Assembly: GCF_001427105.1 (NCBI RefSeq)
Contig: NZ_LMGI01000002.1
Location: 1,096,824-1,160,823 of the forward strand
DNA length: 64,000 nucleotides
Direction of reading: 5' to 3'
Source: Sphingopyxis sp. Root154
Lineage (GTDB): Bacteria; Pseudomonadota; Alphaproteobacteria; Sphingomonadales; Sphingomonadaceae
The position numbers and the translations under genes were made by a program. Each line of letters starts with the position of its first letter. Position 1 is the first letter of the stretch. Shown in pieces: positions 57,122 to 64,000 of the stretch. Under the pieces are notes generated by a model, which saw only the letters and a program-made list of their open reading frames with translations, searched no databases and was not told where the DNA came from.

Positions 57122-57600
57122 TATGCACCCACCTTGTTCTTGCGGTTCATCGACGCGACGTCGATCACTTCGGGGCTCTGCCCTTCATGCGGATGTTCGG
57201 TGCCGGCGAAGATGCGCAGGTTGCGCATCTGCTGGCGGCCGAGCGGGCCACGCGGGATCATGCGTTCGACAGCCTTTTCGAGCACGCGCTCGGGGAAACG
57301 GCCTTCGAGAATCTTCGCGGGGCTCGTTTCCTTGATGCCGCCGGCATAGCCGGTGTGCTTGTAGTAACGCTTGTCCTGCAGCTTCTTGCCGGTGAACGCC
57401 ACCTTCTCCGCGTTGATGACGATGACATTGTCACCGCAATCGACGTGGGGGGTGAACGACGGCTTGTGCTTGCCGCGCAGGATGTTGGCGATAATCGAAG
57501 CAACGCGGCCCACAACGAGACCCTCGGCGTCGATCAGCACCCATTTCTTTTCGACCGTCGCGGCGTTCGCCGATACAGTCGTCTTGGTCAGCGCCTTCAT
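57121..57600 (-). CDS. rplM: 50S ribosomal protein L13
   Basis: A 159-residue uL13. [51 protein letters not shown] and [42 protein letters not shown] are diagnostic blocks. Two ATGs, 57603 and 57600, follow GGAGGT; either gives a good ribosome-binding distance. rpsI follows directly. A minus-strand TTGACT at 57737-57732 could be the -35 box, though its -10 is poor. Confidence 0.98.
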   Translation of the reverse strand: MKALTKTTVSANAATVEKKWVLIDAEGLVVGRVASIIANILRGKHKPSFTPHVDCGDNVIVINAEKVAFTGKKLQDKRYYKHTGYAGGIKETSPAKILEGRFPERVLEKAVERMIPRGPLGRQQMRNLRIFAGTEHPHEGQSPEVIDVASMNRKNKVGA

Positions 57601-57758
57601 CATGGCGACCTCCTTGACAGATATGGACCAGGACAGCAGCCATGCCGCCGCCCGAAACAAACCGCGCCGCCTGACCCTGGAAGGGGCGCAGCGGCGCTTC
57701 GGAGCGGGCCAATGGCGCCAACCGGGCGGAAAGTCAAGCAGATCGCGGCTTTGCTGAC

Positions 57759-57774
57759 AGGTATTATAATACCT
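57759..57774. promoter_or_regulatory. Perfect 16-bp AT-rich palindrome upstream of rplM
   Basis: AGGTATTATAATACCT is an exact palindrome, 6 bases behind the stop codon of the DUF-type gene at 57781 and about 155 bases upstream of rplM. It contains TATAAT-like hexamers on both strands. It could be an operator, part of a promoter, or a weak terminator stem (AGGTAT, loop TATA, ATACCT). Confidence 0.4.
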
Positions 57775-57780
57775 TTGCCT

Positions 57781-58587
57781 TTACGGAACTAACTCCAGCG
57801 CGCGGACGCGCTCTTCGACGAGCGTTCGCCCATCGCTGTCCACCTCGACGATCCAGCTCTGTCGCTGCTCGCGCATCACCAGCCCGGTGACGGTGTCGAC
57901 GGCCCACAGATTGTCGATTTCCAACGGCTTGGCGGTGCCGGAGACGGGTGCCGAATCGCGCTCGACCTTGGCGATCGTCTGCAACGCGCCGTCGTGCATG
58001 ATCGACACGCTCGCACCGTCCGCCTGCGCCGAGACCGGAATGGCGCCATTGGCAGGCGCAACCAGCGCCCGAATATCGGCGGTCGCCAGCCGGTCGCGCT
58101 CGGCGGCGGGCAGCACGGCAATCAACTGCGCCAGTTGCCGGGCTTCGGGCCGTCCCGCCTTGGCGCCCACCGCTTCTATCCGCGCGGTTACTCGCGCCCA
58201 CAATCCTTCCGGATCGACAAGATCGATACGGCCGCCGTCGGGTGCGACAAGATACGCCATCGCTTCGCCGACCAGCGGCTCCAGCATCAAAGACAGCGCG
58301 CGGGTCACTTCCGGCCGGGCATCCGAATCGATCCGCTGCAGCACCGCTTCGAGGCGGTAACCGCGCCCGACACGCTGCCATTGCAGCGCATAGACGAGCG
58401 AGAAGTTGATCAACGACCCCTCGCGGCCGATCCGGCGCGTGGTCACGCGATAGGTCATCGGGCGGCCCACCGGGGGAGCGAACTGGAAACGCGTGGTCGC
58501 TGCGGCTGGAACATCGTCCGGCGCAGGGGGCGGAAGAGGCTGGGCCGCCAGCAGCAATAGCGCGCCGAGGCTGCCCGCCGCGATCAT
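57781..58587 (-). CDS. Uncharacterised exported protein next to ctaA
   Basis: A 268-residue protein I cannot assign to a named family. It has an N-terminal hydrophobic stretch (MIAAGSLGALLLLAAQPLPP) like a signal peptide, then a mostly beta region with PMTYRVTTRRIGREGSLINFSLVYALQWQRVG, a central helical part, and WAVDTVTGLVMREQRQSWIVEVDSDGRTLVEE near the end, similar in style to outer-envelope carrier or DUF6263-like proteins. It overlaps ctaA by 4 bases (ATGA) and is likely co-expressed, but a link to heme A is unproven. Confidence 0.65.
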   Translation of the reverse strand: MIAAGSLGALLLLAAQPLPPPAPDDVPAAATTRFQFAPPVGRPMTYRVTTRRIGREGSLINFSLVYALQWQRVGRGYRLEAVLQRIDSDARPEVTRALSLMLEPLVGEAMAYLVAPDGGRIDLVDPEGLWARVTARIEAVGAKAGRPEARQLAQLIAVLPAAERDRLATADIRALVAPANGAIPVSAQADGASVSIMHDGALQTIAKVERDSAPVSGTAKPLEIDNLWAVDTVTGLVMREQRQSWIVEVDSDGRTLVEERVRALELVP

Positions 58588-59633
58588 GCGGAGCGGCGGC
58601 CGAGCCGGTGAAGCCCCGCCGCGGCGATGGCGACGAGGATCGCGCCGGTCACCTGATGCCACACGGCAACCCACATCGAAACGCCCGAGACGACGGTCCA
58701 GATGCCGAGCAGCATCTGCGCCGCAACAACCGCGACGAGCAGCCGCGCCTCGATACGCGCGCCCTGCCGCGACAAGCTGCGCGCGAGGAGAAGCAGCGCG
58801 AGCGCCGCAATCCACGACCACCAGCGATGGAGGAAATGGATCAGGAAGGGATCGTTGGTCAGCGCAAGCCAGGCGCCGCCCGCCCAGTCGATACCCTCGG
58901 GCACGAAATGATCGTTCATCAGCGGCCAGCTGCTCGCGACATAGCCGGCATTGAGCCCCGCGACCCACGCGCCGAGCAGCAGCTGGACAAAGAGGATCGC
59001 GATGACGCCGATCGCGGGTCCGGTCAGGCGCGCCGGCCGCGCGGCGGGATCGCGCGCCAGCCTGTCCAGGTCGCGCGCCGTCCACACCAGCCCCGCGAGC
59101 AGGAAGAGCGCCGTCAGCAAATGGGTGGCGAGGCGGAAATGGCTGACGTCGACGCGATATTCGAGGCCCGAGGCAACCATCCACCAGCCGATCGCGCCCT
59201 GCAACCCGACGAGCGCGGCAAGCGCAAGCAAGCGCCAACCGTAACCGGCGGGGATCGCACGGCGCCACGCGTACCAGATCAGCGGCACGACCAGCGCCAT
59301 GCCGACAAGGCGGCCGAGGATACGGTGCAGCCACTCCCAGAAGAAGATCGCCTTGAACCCCGCCAGCGTCATGCCGAGGTTGATCTCCTTATATTCGGGG
59401 ATCTGCTTATACTTCTCGAATTCCGCGATCCATCCGGCCTCGCTCAGCGGCGGCAGCACGCCGGAAACGGGACGCCATTCGGTGATCGAAAGCCCGGATT
59501 CGGTGAGGCGGGTGATACCGCCGACCCCGACCACGATGATCACGAGCAGTGCGACCGCCCAGAGCCAGCGCACGAGCGCCGCGGGGCGGGGTTGGCGGGC
59601 GGCGGGCGCCGGCAAGACAGAGGCGTGCGTCAT
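58584..59633 (-). CDS. ctaA: Heme A synthase (COX15/CtaA family)
   Basis: A 349-residue eight-helix membrane enzyme that oxidises heme O to heme A for cytochrome c oxidase. GGITRLTESGLSITEWRPVSGVLPPL is the conserved first periplasmic loop, and the heme-binding histidines lie in FWEWLHRILGRLVG, VSHFRLATHLLTALF, LIHFLHRWWSW and AVWHQVTGA. Like other alphaproteobacterial (type 2) enzymes it lacks the Cys pair of the Bacillus type. ATG 59633 is the start. No cox structural genes are in the window. Confidence 0.96.
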   Translation of the reverse strand: MTHASVLPAPAARQPRPAALVRWLWAVALLVIIVVGVGGITRLTESGLSITEWRPVSGVLPPLSEAGWIAEFEKYKQIPEYKEINLGMTLAGFKAIFFWEWLHRILGRLVGMALVVPLIWYAWRRAIPAGYGWRLLALAALVGLQGAIGWWMVASGLEYRVDVSHFRLATHLLTALFLLAGLVWTARDLDRLARDPAARPARLTGPAIGVIAILFVQLLLGAWVAGLNAGYVASSWPLMNDHFVPEGIDWAGGAWLALTNDPFLIHFLHRWWSWIAALALLLLARSLSRQGARIEARLLVAVVAAQMLLGIWTVVSGVSMWVAVWHQVTGAILVAIAAAGLHRLGRRSA

Positions 59634-59737
59634 TGCCCGCCCTATCGGCGCTTGCCGGGCGATAGGCAAGAGGTCCGGACGCCCGCATCCGGGGGAAATT
59701 CATGGCCCCGACAGGTGCGACTTGTTAGGAGGTGCCG

Positions 59738-60730
59738 ATGCCGCGCCGCGCCCCGATGATCCTTGCCGCTCTGCTGGCGTCGATGGCAGCGCCCGCCCTG
59801 GCGGCGGCGCCCACCGGACAATCGCCCTATGCCGCATTGGCGTTGACCGAGGCGCGCGTCGCGACCATCGGCTTCCGGTTGACGACCGCCAACGCCGCCT
59901 GGTGTCCAGTGCGCCAGGCGCAATTCGGGTGGATATGGGGCGACCCGCGTCTCTACACCGCCGACCGGCGCACAGAGGCGCTCGCGGCTTATGGCGCCGA
60001 GGACCAGGTGCACGCCTTCATCGCGGCGCTGGCCCCGCACTCACCCGCCGCATCGACGGGGATGAGGGTCGGCACACCCGTCACAGCGATAGCCGGCGCG
60101 CCCGTCCCCGACGGAACCGGGGACCATCCCTTTGCACGCATCACCGCGATCGAAGGCAACATGGCGGCACGGCCGGTCGACACCGCGATTGCATTGCATA
60201 TCGGCGCCGGACATGTCGTCACCCTGACGCCGGTGGCTGGTTGCGTCAGCGACTTTCGGGTCGAGGCCAACGAAAAGCCGGGCGCCGTCGCGGACGGGCG
60301 GATGGTCCTCGTCAATCAGGGCCTTGGCGATTTCGCCGCCGATGACGAGGAACTGGCGGCCGCGATCGCGCACGAGCTGGCGCATAATATCCTGCGTCAC
60401 CGCGCGCGGCTCGACGCCGCTGGGGTCGATCGCGGCGTCGGCAAACAATTCGGCCGCAACGCGCGCCTGTTCAAGCAGACCGAGGTCGAAGCCGATCGGC
60501 TGTCGGTGTGGCTGCTCGCCGGGGCGGGCTATGATCCGGCCGTGGCGGCGCGCTTCTGGTCGCGCTTCGGCCAGCGACAGGGGCGGCCGATGTTCCAGGC
60601 CAGCACGCATCCGAACTGGCGCGACCGCGTTGCGTCGCTCGAAGCAGAGGCGGCGGCGATCGCTTCGCTGCAGAGGGCCGGCCGGCCGCTGCACCCGCCG
60701 CTGGTCGACGCCCCGCCGCCCTTGGAATAG
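59738..60730 (+). CDS. Secreted M48-family metalloprotease
   Basis: A 330-residue exported zinc protease. A signal peptide ends near residue 24. A PDZ-like middle section includes [23 protein letters not shown]. The M48 site is [15 protein letters not shown] (H212, E213, H216) with the third ligand in [19 protein letters not shown] (E249). The ending [14 protein letters not shown] is the family's arrangement before the C-terminus. ATG 59738 is set by AGGAGG before it; the in-frame GTG at 59732 overlaps that site. Probably periplasmic protein quality control. Confidence 0.92.
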   Translation: MPRRAPMILAALLASMAAPALAAAPTGQSPYAALALTEARVATIGFRLTTANAAWCPVRQAQFGWIWGDPRLYTADRRTEALAAYGAEDQVHAFIAALAPHSPAASTGMRVGTPVTAIAGAPVPDGTGDHPFARITAIEGNMAARPVDTAIALHIGAGHVVTLTPVAGCVSDFRVEANEKPGAVADGRMVLVNQGLGDFAADDEELAAAIAHELAHNILRHRARLDAAGVDRGVGKQFGRNARLFKQTEVEADRLSVWLLAGAGYDPAVAARFWSRFGQRQGRPMFQASTHPNWRDRVASLEAEAAAIASLQRAGRPLHPPLVDAPPPLE

Positions 60731-60786
60731 CCTGGCACGCATCCTATTTTGGGAGCATTCCATTTCCCCCAGCAAGGATCGACGCC

Positions 60787-61323
60787 ATGACCCGTGAGAC
60801 CGCCATTTTCGCCGGAGGCTGCTTCTGGTGCACCGAAGCCGTGTTCCAGTCGCTCAGCGGAGTCGAGGGCGTCGAGAGCGGCTACATCGGCGGGACGGTC
60901 GAGAATCCGACCTACAAGCAGGTTTGCAGCGGTGACACCGGCCACGCCGAGGCGATCCGCATCACCTTCGACCCTGCCGTAATTTCCTACGACGACCTGC
61001 TCGACGTCCATTTTGCGACGCACGATCCGACGACGCTCAACCGTCAGGGTAACGACATCGGCACCCAGTATCGCAGCGCCCTCTTCCCGCTCGATGCGGC
61101 GCAGGCCGGTGCCGCGCGCGCCGGAATCACCCGCGCCGCGGCCGATTGGCCCGCGCCCATCGTTACCACGATCGAGGGCACGTCCCAATGGTATCCGGCC
61201 GAAGATTACCACCAGGCGTATTGGGATGGCGAAGGCCAGCGCAATCCCTATTGCATGGCGGTGATCCCGCCGAAGCTGGCCAAATTGCGCAAGGGATTTA
61301 GTGACCGTTTGCGCGCCGAATAG
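60787..61323 (+). CDS. msrA: Peptide-methionine (S)-S-oxide reductase
   Basis: A 178-residue MsrA, repairing methionine-S-sulfoxide. The active-site [12 protein letters not shown] has the nucleophile C12, and [52 protein letters not shown] and AEDYHQAYW are the other conserved blocks. Full length. A hairpin follows its stop. msrB is not adjacent. Confidence 0.97.
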   Translation: MTRETAIFAGGCFWCTEAVFQSLSGVEGVESGYIGGTVENPTYKQVCSGDTGHAEAIRITFDPAVISYDDLLDVHFATHDPTTLNRQGNDIGTQYRSALFPLDAAQAGAARAGITRAAADWPAPIVTTIEGTSQWYPAEDYHQAYWDGEGQRNPYCMAVIPPKLAKLRKGFSDRLRAE

Positions 61324-61337
61324 ATGAGCGCAAATCG

Positions 61338-61358
61338 ATGCTGCTGCGGTTGCAGCAT
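61338..61358. terminator. Hairpin behind msrA
   Basis: ATGCTGC (61338-61344), a 7-base loop and GCAGCAT (61352-61358) form a perfect 7-bp stem 15 bases after the msrA stop. No T-run follows. The next 70 bases, AT-richer than average, should carry the promoter of the YfiR-type operon; TTGACT at 61381 is a possible -35 box. Confidence 0.4.
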
Positions 61359-61429
61359 GGTTGCATAGCGTCACTTTTCATTGACTTTCCAATTGTTTTG
61401 ACTAGCGGACGCGCCTTCGCTGGGGCAGG

Positions 61430-62002
61430 ATGCCCCTGAAACGCAGTTGGGGGCGCGGCCAGGTGCTGGCATCACTGTTTCTGATCGGCGCGTTGGTGAC
61501 GACGCCCCAGATGTCGGTTCAAGCCGCAAGCCAGACCGCTGTCGAAGACGGGTCGGGCGGGATGACGCGCGCCGTCAACCGGATGGTGGGCGGCATCGTC
61601 AGCTATGCGCGCTGGCCCCATGGTTCGGCGGCGGCAGCCCGGACGATGTGCGTGGTTGGCGCGCCGCGGCTGACCGATCGCATGGCGCCCGATGTTCCGG
61701 GGCCCGGCTCAGTCACGGTCCGCCGGGTGACCACAGCCACCGTCACCCCCGAGTGCGACATCTTGTTTCTCGGCCGGATGCCCGTCGCCGATCGCCGACA
61801 ACTCATCGCCTGGGTACGTGGGCGCCCGATCCTGACCATCACCGACGATGATGCCGCATGCATCTATGGCGCGATGTTCTGCCTCAACAACAAGGCGGCG
61901 AGCATCAGCTTTTCGGTCAATATCGACGCGATCGGGCGCGGCCCGCTGCGCATCGATCCGCGTGTCCTGCGGATCGGCGGCGGCGAAGGGGGCGCGTCAT
62001 GA
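61430..62002 (+). CDS. YfiR-family periplasmic regulator (DUF4154)
   Basis: A 190-residue exported protein of the YfiR/DUF4154 family. A signal peptide ends near residue 33. The four cysteines that form two disulfides in Pseudomonas YfiR (71/110 and 145/152) have counterparts at C74, C109, C144 and C151, with the last pair at identical spacing. ILTITDDDAACIYGAMFCL and ISFSVNIDAIGRGPLRIDPRVLRI are family blocks. In Pseudomonas it represses the diguanylate cyclase YfiN in the periplasm and is a redox sensor. It overlaps the cyclase gene by ATGA. Confidence 0.88.
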   Translation: MPLKRSWGRGQVLASLFLIGALVTTPQMSVQAASQTAVEDGSGGMTRAVNRMVGGIVSYARWPHGSAAAARTMCVVGAPRLTDRMAPDVPGPGSVTVRRVTTATVTPECDILFLGRMPVADRRQLIAWVRGRPILTITDDDAACIYGAMFCLNNKAASISFSVNIDAIGRGPLRIDPRVLRIGGGEGGAS

Positions 62003-63225
62003 CCGGCCCGACGCCCACACCTCCGGTCGAACGGATCGGCGCGCGCACGACGCTGCAAAAACTGCTGTCGCGCTTTCATTTCGGTATCACGCTGTTCGCG
62101 GTCGCGCTTTCGGGCCTGACCATCCTGCTCGCCGGGGTCACCGCGCTGCGCGGCTATGCCGATCGCAATATGGAACTTGCCGCTCAGCTCGGCGCCTATG
62201 GCGTCGAACCCGCGCTGGTGTTCAACGATCCGCAGGCGGTCCGCGAAGGATTGGAACCCTTGACCCGCATTCCCGGCATTGCGCGGCTCCGCGTGCTCAA
62301 TGACGTCGGCCGGCCGGTCACCGAATGGACCTCGCCCGTCGCCGACCCGGCGCCGACCCTGACCCGCATCTTCTTTCCTCGCCCCTTCGCCGTCACTGTC
62401 CAGCGTAACGGATCGGCGATCGGCACGATCGAGGTGTGGGGCGACAGTTCGACATTGATCGATTATGTCCGGCTGGGCCTGCTCGCCGGTCTCGGCTGTC
62501 TGCTCATCACGGCGTTCGGCACCATCTTCCTCGCGCGGCGCTTCGAATATGAGCTGGTCAAGCCGTTGAACGAAATTGCGACCGTTGCCCACGACGTACG
62601 CCTGCATCGCCGGTTCGACAAACGGGTCAAGCCGCTCGGCATTGCCGAGCTCGACAGGCTGGGCGGCGATATCAACGCGCTGCTCGACGAATTGCAGGGC
62701 TGGCAGGGGCATATGGAAACCGAGCGCGCGATGCTGGCGCACCGCGCGTCGCACGATACGCTGACCGCGATGCCGAACCGCGCCGCATTCGACGAACAGC
62801 TGGAGGAGCGCATCCGGAAGGCCGAGGGTCGTGGCGACCGCTTTGCCCTGCTTTTCATCGACGCCGACAACTTCAAGGCGGCGAACGACAATTTCGGCCA
62901 TGCCGCGGGCGACACCGTACTCGTCGCGCTATCGGCATGTATCAAGGAAACACTTCGCAAGGGCGATTTCGCGGCACGGATCGGCGGGGACGAGTTTATC
63001 GTCATCATCGACCCGCTCGACGCCGAAGCCGTCCCCGACGATCTGGCGAACCGGATCCGGGCCTGCGTGTCCCAGCCCGTCGCGCTGCCCGGCGGTGAAA
63101 CCTACCGCGCAGCGGTCAGCGTCGGCGTCGCTGTCTTTCCCGACGATGGCACCAACGCCACCGCGCTGCTCACCGCAGCCGACGCCGCCATGTATGCCGA
63201 CAAACTGATCAACCGTTCCAGATGA
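61999..63225 (+). CDS. YfiN-like membrane diguanylate cyclase (GGDEF)
   Basis: A 408-residue sensor cyclase making c-di-GMP. Helix 1 covers residues about 29-50, a CHASE8-like periplasmic domain 51-155, helix 2 157-178, a HAMP domain 180-235, and the GGDEF domain follows from about 248. The active site is GGDEF at 329-333 and the inhibitory I-site RKGD at 320-323, five residues upstream, so product inhibition is expected. There is no EAL domain. Order and content match the Pseudomonas yfiRNB operon. Confidence 0.93.
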   Translation: MTGPTPTPPVERIGARTTLQKLLSRFHFGITLFAVALSGLTILLAGVTALRGYADRNMELAAQLGAYGVEPALVFNDPQAVREGLEPLTRIPGIARLRVLNDVGRPVTEWTSPVADPAPTLTRIFFPRPFAVTVQRNGSAIGTIEVWGDSSTLIDYVRLGLLAGLGCLLITAFGTIFLARRFEYELVKPLNEIATVAHDVRLHRRFDKRVKPLGIAELDRLGGDINALLDELQGWQGHMETERAMLAHRASHDTLTAMPNRAAFDEQLEERIRKAEGRGDRFALLFIDADNFKAANDNFGHAAGDTVLVALSACIKETLRKGDFAARIGGDEFIVIIDPLDAEAVPDDLANRIRACVSQPVALPGGETYRAAVSVGVAVFPDDGTNATALLTAADAAMYADKLINRSR

Positions 63226-63244
63226 TGACCAGCGGAGTGACGCC

Positions 63245-63745
63245 GTGACATTTGATTTCCCCCGATCGATCCGGACTCTTGTCCTCATCGGCTTCGCCGC
63301 GTTGCTCGCGGCGTGCCAAAGCGTGCCGCCAACCACCGGCTTCACCCCGGTACAAATTGCCGCCCTCCAGTCGCAGGGCTTCGTTGAAGACGGTCCCGGG
63401 TGGATGCTGAGCATGCCCGAACGACTGCTTTTCCCCTCGAACGAAAGCAGCGTGTCGCCCGACCAGCAACAGCGGATCAGCGATATCGCCGCCAAGCTCG
63501 TCTCGGTGGGCATCGCGACCGCGCGGGTCGAAGGTCATACCGATTCGACCGGCACCTCGGCGTATAATCTGACGCTGTCGCAGGCGCGCGCGCAAGCCGT
63601 CGCGGCGCCGATGCAGGCAGGCGGCATGCAGTTTACCGCCGACCAGATCGTCGGCCGCGGCGAGACGCTGCCACTGTCGAGCAACACGACAGCGGAGGGG
63701 CGGCAGGACAACCGGCGCGTGGTCGTGATCGTCACGCCGCAGTGA
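63245..63745 (+). CDS. OmpA-family lipoprotein, YfiB-like
   Basis: A 166-residue outer-membrane lipoprotein. The lipobox is LAAC with C24, and the OmpA-C peptidoglycan-binding domain is clear (ARVEGHTDSTGTSAYNLTLSQARAQAV, VGRGETLPLSSNTTAEGRQDNRRVVVIV). In the Pseudomonas system YfiB sequesters YfiR at the outer membrane and so activates the cyclase YfiN; third position in the operon supports the same role. It follows the cyclase gene after 19 bases, probably as one transcript. Confidence 0.9.
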   Translation: MTFDFPRSIRTLVLIGFAALLAACQSVPPTTGFTPVQIAALQSQGFVEDGPGWMLSMPERLLFPSNESSVSPDQQQRISDIAAKLVSVGIATARVEGHTDSTGTSAYNLTLSQARAQAVAAPMQAGGMQFTADQIVGRGETLPLSSNTTAEGRQDNRRVVVIVTPQ

Positions 63746-63807
63746 CGCGGCCATCGCGGCTGTCCCGGCCCTTTTCTTGACCGACGTTCACAGCTAAGCC
63801 CTCGCGC

Positions 63808-64000
63808 ATGAAACCGATCCGCAAAGCCGTCTTCCCCGTTGCCGGCCTCGGCACCCGCTTCCTCCCCGCGACCAAGGCGATCCCCAAGGAAATGCTGCCC
63901 GTCGTCGACCGGCCGCTGATCCAATATGCGGTCGACGAGGCACGCGAGGCGGGGATCGAACAGATGATCTTCGTCACCGGGCGCGGTAAAAGCGCGATCG
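63808..64000 (+). CDS. galU: UTP-glucose-1-phosphate uridylyltransferase, N-terminal part (cut by window edge)
   Basis: The first 64 residues of GalU, which makes UDP-glucose from UTP and glucose-1-phosphate. [27 protein letters not shown] is the nucleotide-binding signature and [30 protein letters not shown] continues as in the family. The rest lies beyond base 64000. It starts 62 bases after the YfiB-like gene on the same strand and supplies a sugar nucleotide for envelope polysaccharides. Confidence 0.96.
   Translation, partial: MKPIRKAVFPVAGLGTRFLPATKAIPKEMLPVVDRPLIQYAVDEAREAGIEQMIFVTGRGKSAI

Overview
This 64-kb window is chromosomal, GC-rich DNA from an alphaproteobacterium, most likely a sphingomonad close to Sphingopyxis or Sphingomonas. 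The basis is the codon bias, the order mdh-sucD-sucA-odhB-lpdA, a PaaI thioesterase and zapE behind sdhB, a class II DAHP synthase, SPFH/NfeD and MipA-type proteins, and short hairpin repeats in gene junctions. I recognise no transposase, integrase, phage gene, CRISPR array, rRNA or tRNA. Genes are dense, and 4-base start/stop overlaps (ATGA, GTGA) are common, so most genes sit in translationally coupled operons.

Layout. 1-5.7 kb: the 3' part of purL, a DUF72 protein, an HxlR regulator divergent from a flavoprotein, a Coq4-family protein and a DUF418 membrane protein. 5.6-10.9 kb (minus): panB, a YfgM-like TPR protein, bamB, der, tusA and an Hpt protein. 11-14.1 kb (minus): aldo/keto reductase, glycerophosphodiesterase lipoprotein, ArsC-like protein, and a membrane protein with a cyclic-nucleotide-binding-like domain. 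14.4-20.9 kb: DAHP synthase, M28 peptidase, CitE-like lyase, SPFH/NfeD pair, an acetyltransferase and a methyltransferase-like protein. 20.9-22.5 kb: a PF10118-type metal-dependent hydrolase divergent from a TetR regulator. 22.7-28.7 kb (plus): obgE, MipA/OmpV, proB, an NAD(P)-binding epimerase-like protein, sppA. 28.7-32.1 kb: alpha/beta hydrolase, DUF2236 oxygenase-like protein, TRIC channel, GFA protein. 32.2-45.1 kb (minus): a frameshifted M20 amidohydrolase, lpdA, a small lipoprotein, odhB, sucA, sucD and mdh, then zapE, a thioesterase and sdhB, with a plus-strand polysaccharide deacetylase between them. 45.2-54.4 kb: an envelope cluster (flippase, HAD phosphatase, CDP-glycerol-glycerophosphotransferase-like protein, CDP-alcohol phosphatidyltransferase, HIT protein, two nucleotidyltransferases, esterase, DAG-kinase-like protein, metallophosphoesterase). 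54.4-64 kb: CrtC/AttH-like protein, phosphotransferase, rplM-rpsI, ctaA, M48 peptidase, msrA, a complete YfiR-YfiN-YfiB-type c-di-GMP module and the start of galU.

Main leads. (1) A 23-bp site, 21/23 identical, lies over the predicted -35 box of both the Coq4-family gene and the metal-dependent hydrolase gene 17.6 kb away. The second copy also covers the start codon of the tetR gene, which suggests a small TetR regulon. (2) The 45-54 kb cluster looks like an undescribed pathway for a CDP-polyol-derived phosphodiester envelope molecule. (3) The YfiR homologue keeps all four redox cysteines and YfiN keeps its inhibitory I-site. (4) The M20 amidohydrolase lacks one base. (5) A junction repeat near 22.6 kb has two arms whose hairpin bases have changed in pairs.
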